Source: Spirochaetota bacterium
GTDB lineage: Bacteria > Spirochaetota > UBA4802 > JAFGJZ01
Direction of reading: 5' to 3'
DNA length: 64,000 nucleotides
Assembly (NCBI GenBank): GCA_016934935.1
Contig: JAFGRW010000105.1
Coordinates: 1 to 64,000, forward strand
A model generated the notes under the pieces. The model made no database searches. It saw nothing but the letters and a program-made list of their open reading frames with translations, and had not been told where the DNA came from. Each line of letters begins with the position of its first letter. Within the stretch, counting starts at the first letter, position 1. Shown here piece by piece: positions 63,914 to 64,000 of the stretch. A program made the position numbers and the translations under genes.

Positions 63914-64000
63914 TCACAAACCGGGCGAATAAATATAAAGAGCCAAAGAAGTCGCTCCATATACATGAACAGATTCTGTAACAAACATTTCAGGAATAGA
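63914..64000 (-). CDS. C-terminal fragment of an unknown gene
   Basis: An open minus-strand frame enters from beyond the window and stops at TGA 63914-63916. The 28 visible residues include EMFVTESVHVYGATSLALYI and end YSPGL. It lies 12 bases upstream of the DUF218 gene, with the DUF218 ribosome binding site in the gap, as in an operon. Too little is present to name a product. Confidence 0.4.
   Translation of the reverse strand, partial: SIPEMFVTESVHVYGATSLALYIYSPGL

Overview
The window (about 38-40 % GC by eye, AT-rich between genes) reads as the chromosome of a motile, diderm bacterium, most likely a member of the Spirochaetota. The reasons are many lipoproteins with loose lipoboxes, outer-membrane beta-barrels, flagellar rod genes, a chemotaxis receptor, HEAT/TPR-rich envelope proteins, and a dprA-topA-xerC block like that of treponemes. 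The lineage call is inference. No rRNA, tRNA, CRISPR array, insertion sequence or prophage was found.

Layout. 1-12.7 kb: envelope region with a porin-like barrel gene carrying an in-frame stop, an SNase-like lipoprotein, two anchored proteins of unknown role, a degenerate phospholipase D-like lipoprotein, a lamin-tail lipoprotein and a rhodanese lipoprotein. 12.7-16.7 kb: flgB, flgC, a 52-codon gene and fliE on the minus strand, then a methyl-accepting chemotaxis protein. 17-21.8 kb: an MMPL-type RND exporter, a LolA-like periplasmic protein, an outer-membrane barrel and an acyl-CoA thioesterase, together looking like a lipid export machine. 21.9-28 kb: DUF4491-Sir2, a lipoprotein, a tandem ribbon-helix-helix protein, an orphan AcrB-type RND pump. 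28-34 kb: gpmI, a divergent glycogen synthase, then a HEAT-repeat protein, a small membrane protein and an esterase-fold protein without its catalytic serine. 34-47.4 kb, all minus strand: nadK, an ETF-like pair, a TPR lipoprotein, dprA, topA, xerC, then a zinc-ribbon protein, uvrA and a TPR/NHL/vWA protein. 47.7-56.3 kb: a small unknown gene, ilvB-ilvH, a methyltransferase and thioesterase, a SRAP protease-like gene, a double cyclic-nucleotide-binding regulator overlapping an AsmA-like gene. 56.4-64 kb: ackA, a TetR regulator, a GT-C glycosyltransferase fused to DUF2141, a PAS-GGDEF-EAL protein and a DUF218 protein.

Themes. Several proteins keep a recognisable enzyme fold but appear to have lost catalytic residues (SNase, phospholipase D, acetyl xylan esterase, ETF alpha, partly glycogen synthase). 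This suggests repeated reuse of enzyme folds as binding or structural parts. Many ORFs have a better start than the longest one, supported by a GGAG-type ribosome binding site; the coordinates given use those starts. Promoters of the form TTGACA-N17-TTTAAT recur. The most interesting items are the hidden small gene between flgC and fliE, the esterase-like pseudoenzyme operon, the ETF-like pair without FAD motifs, the RND/LolA-like/barrel system, and the glycosyltransferase-DUF2141 fusion beside a TetR gene with two palindromic sites.
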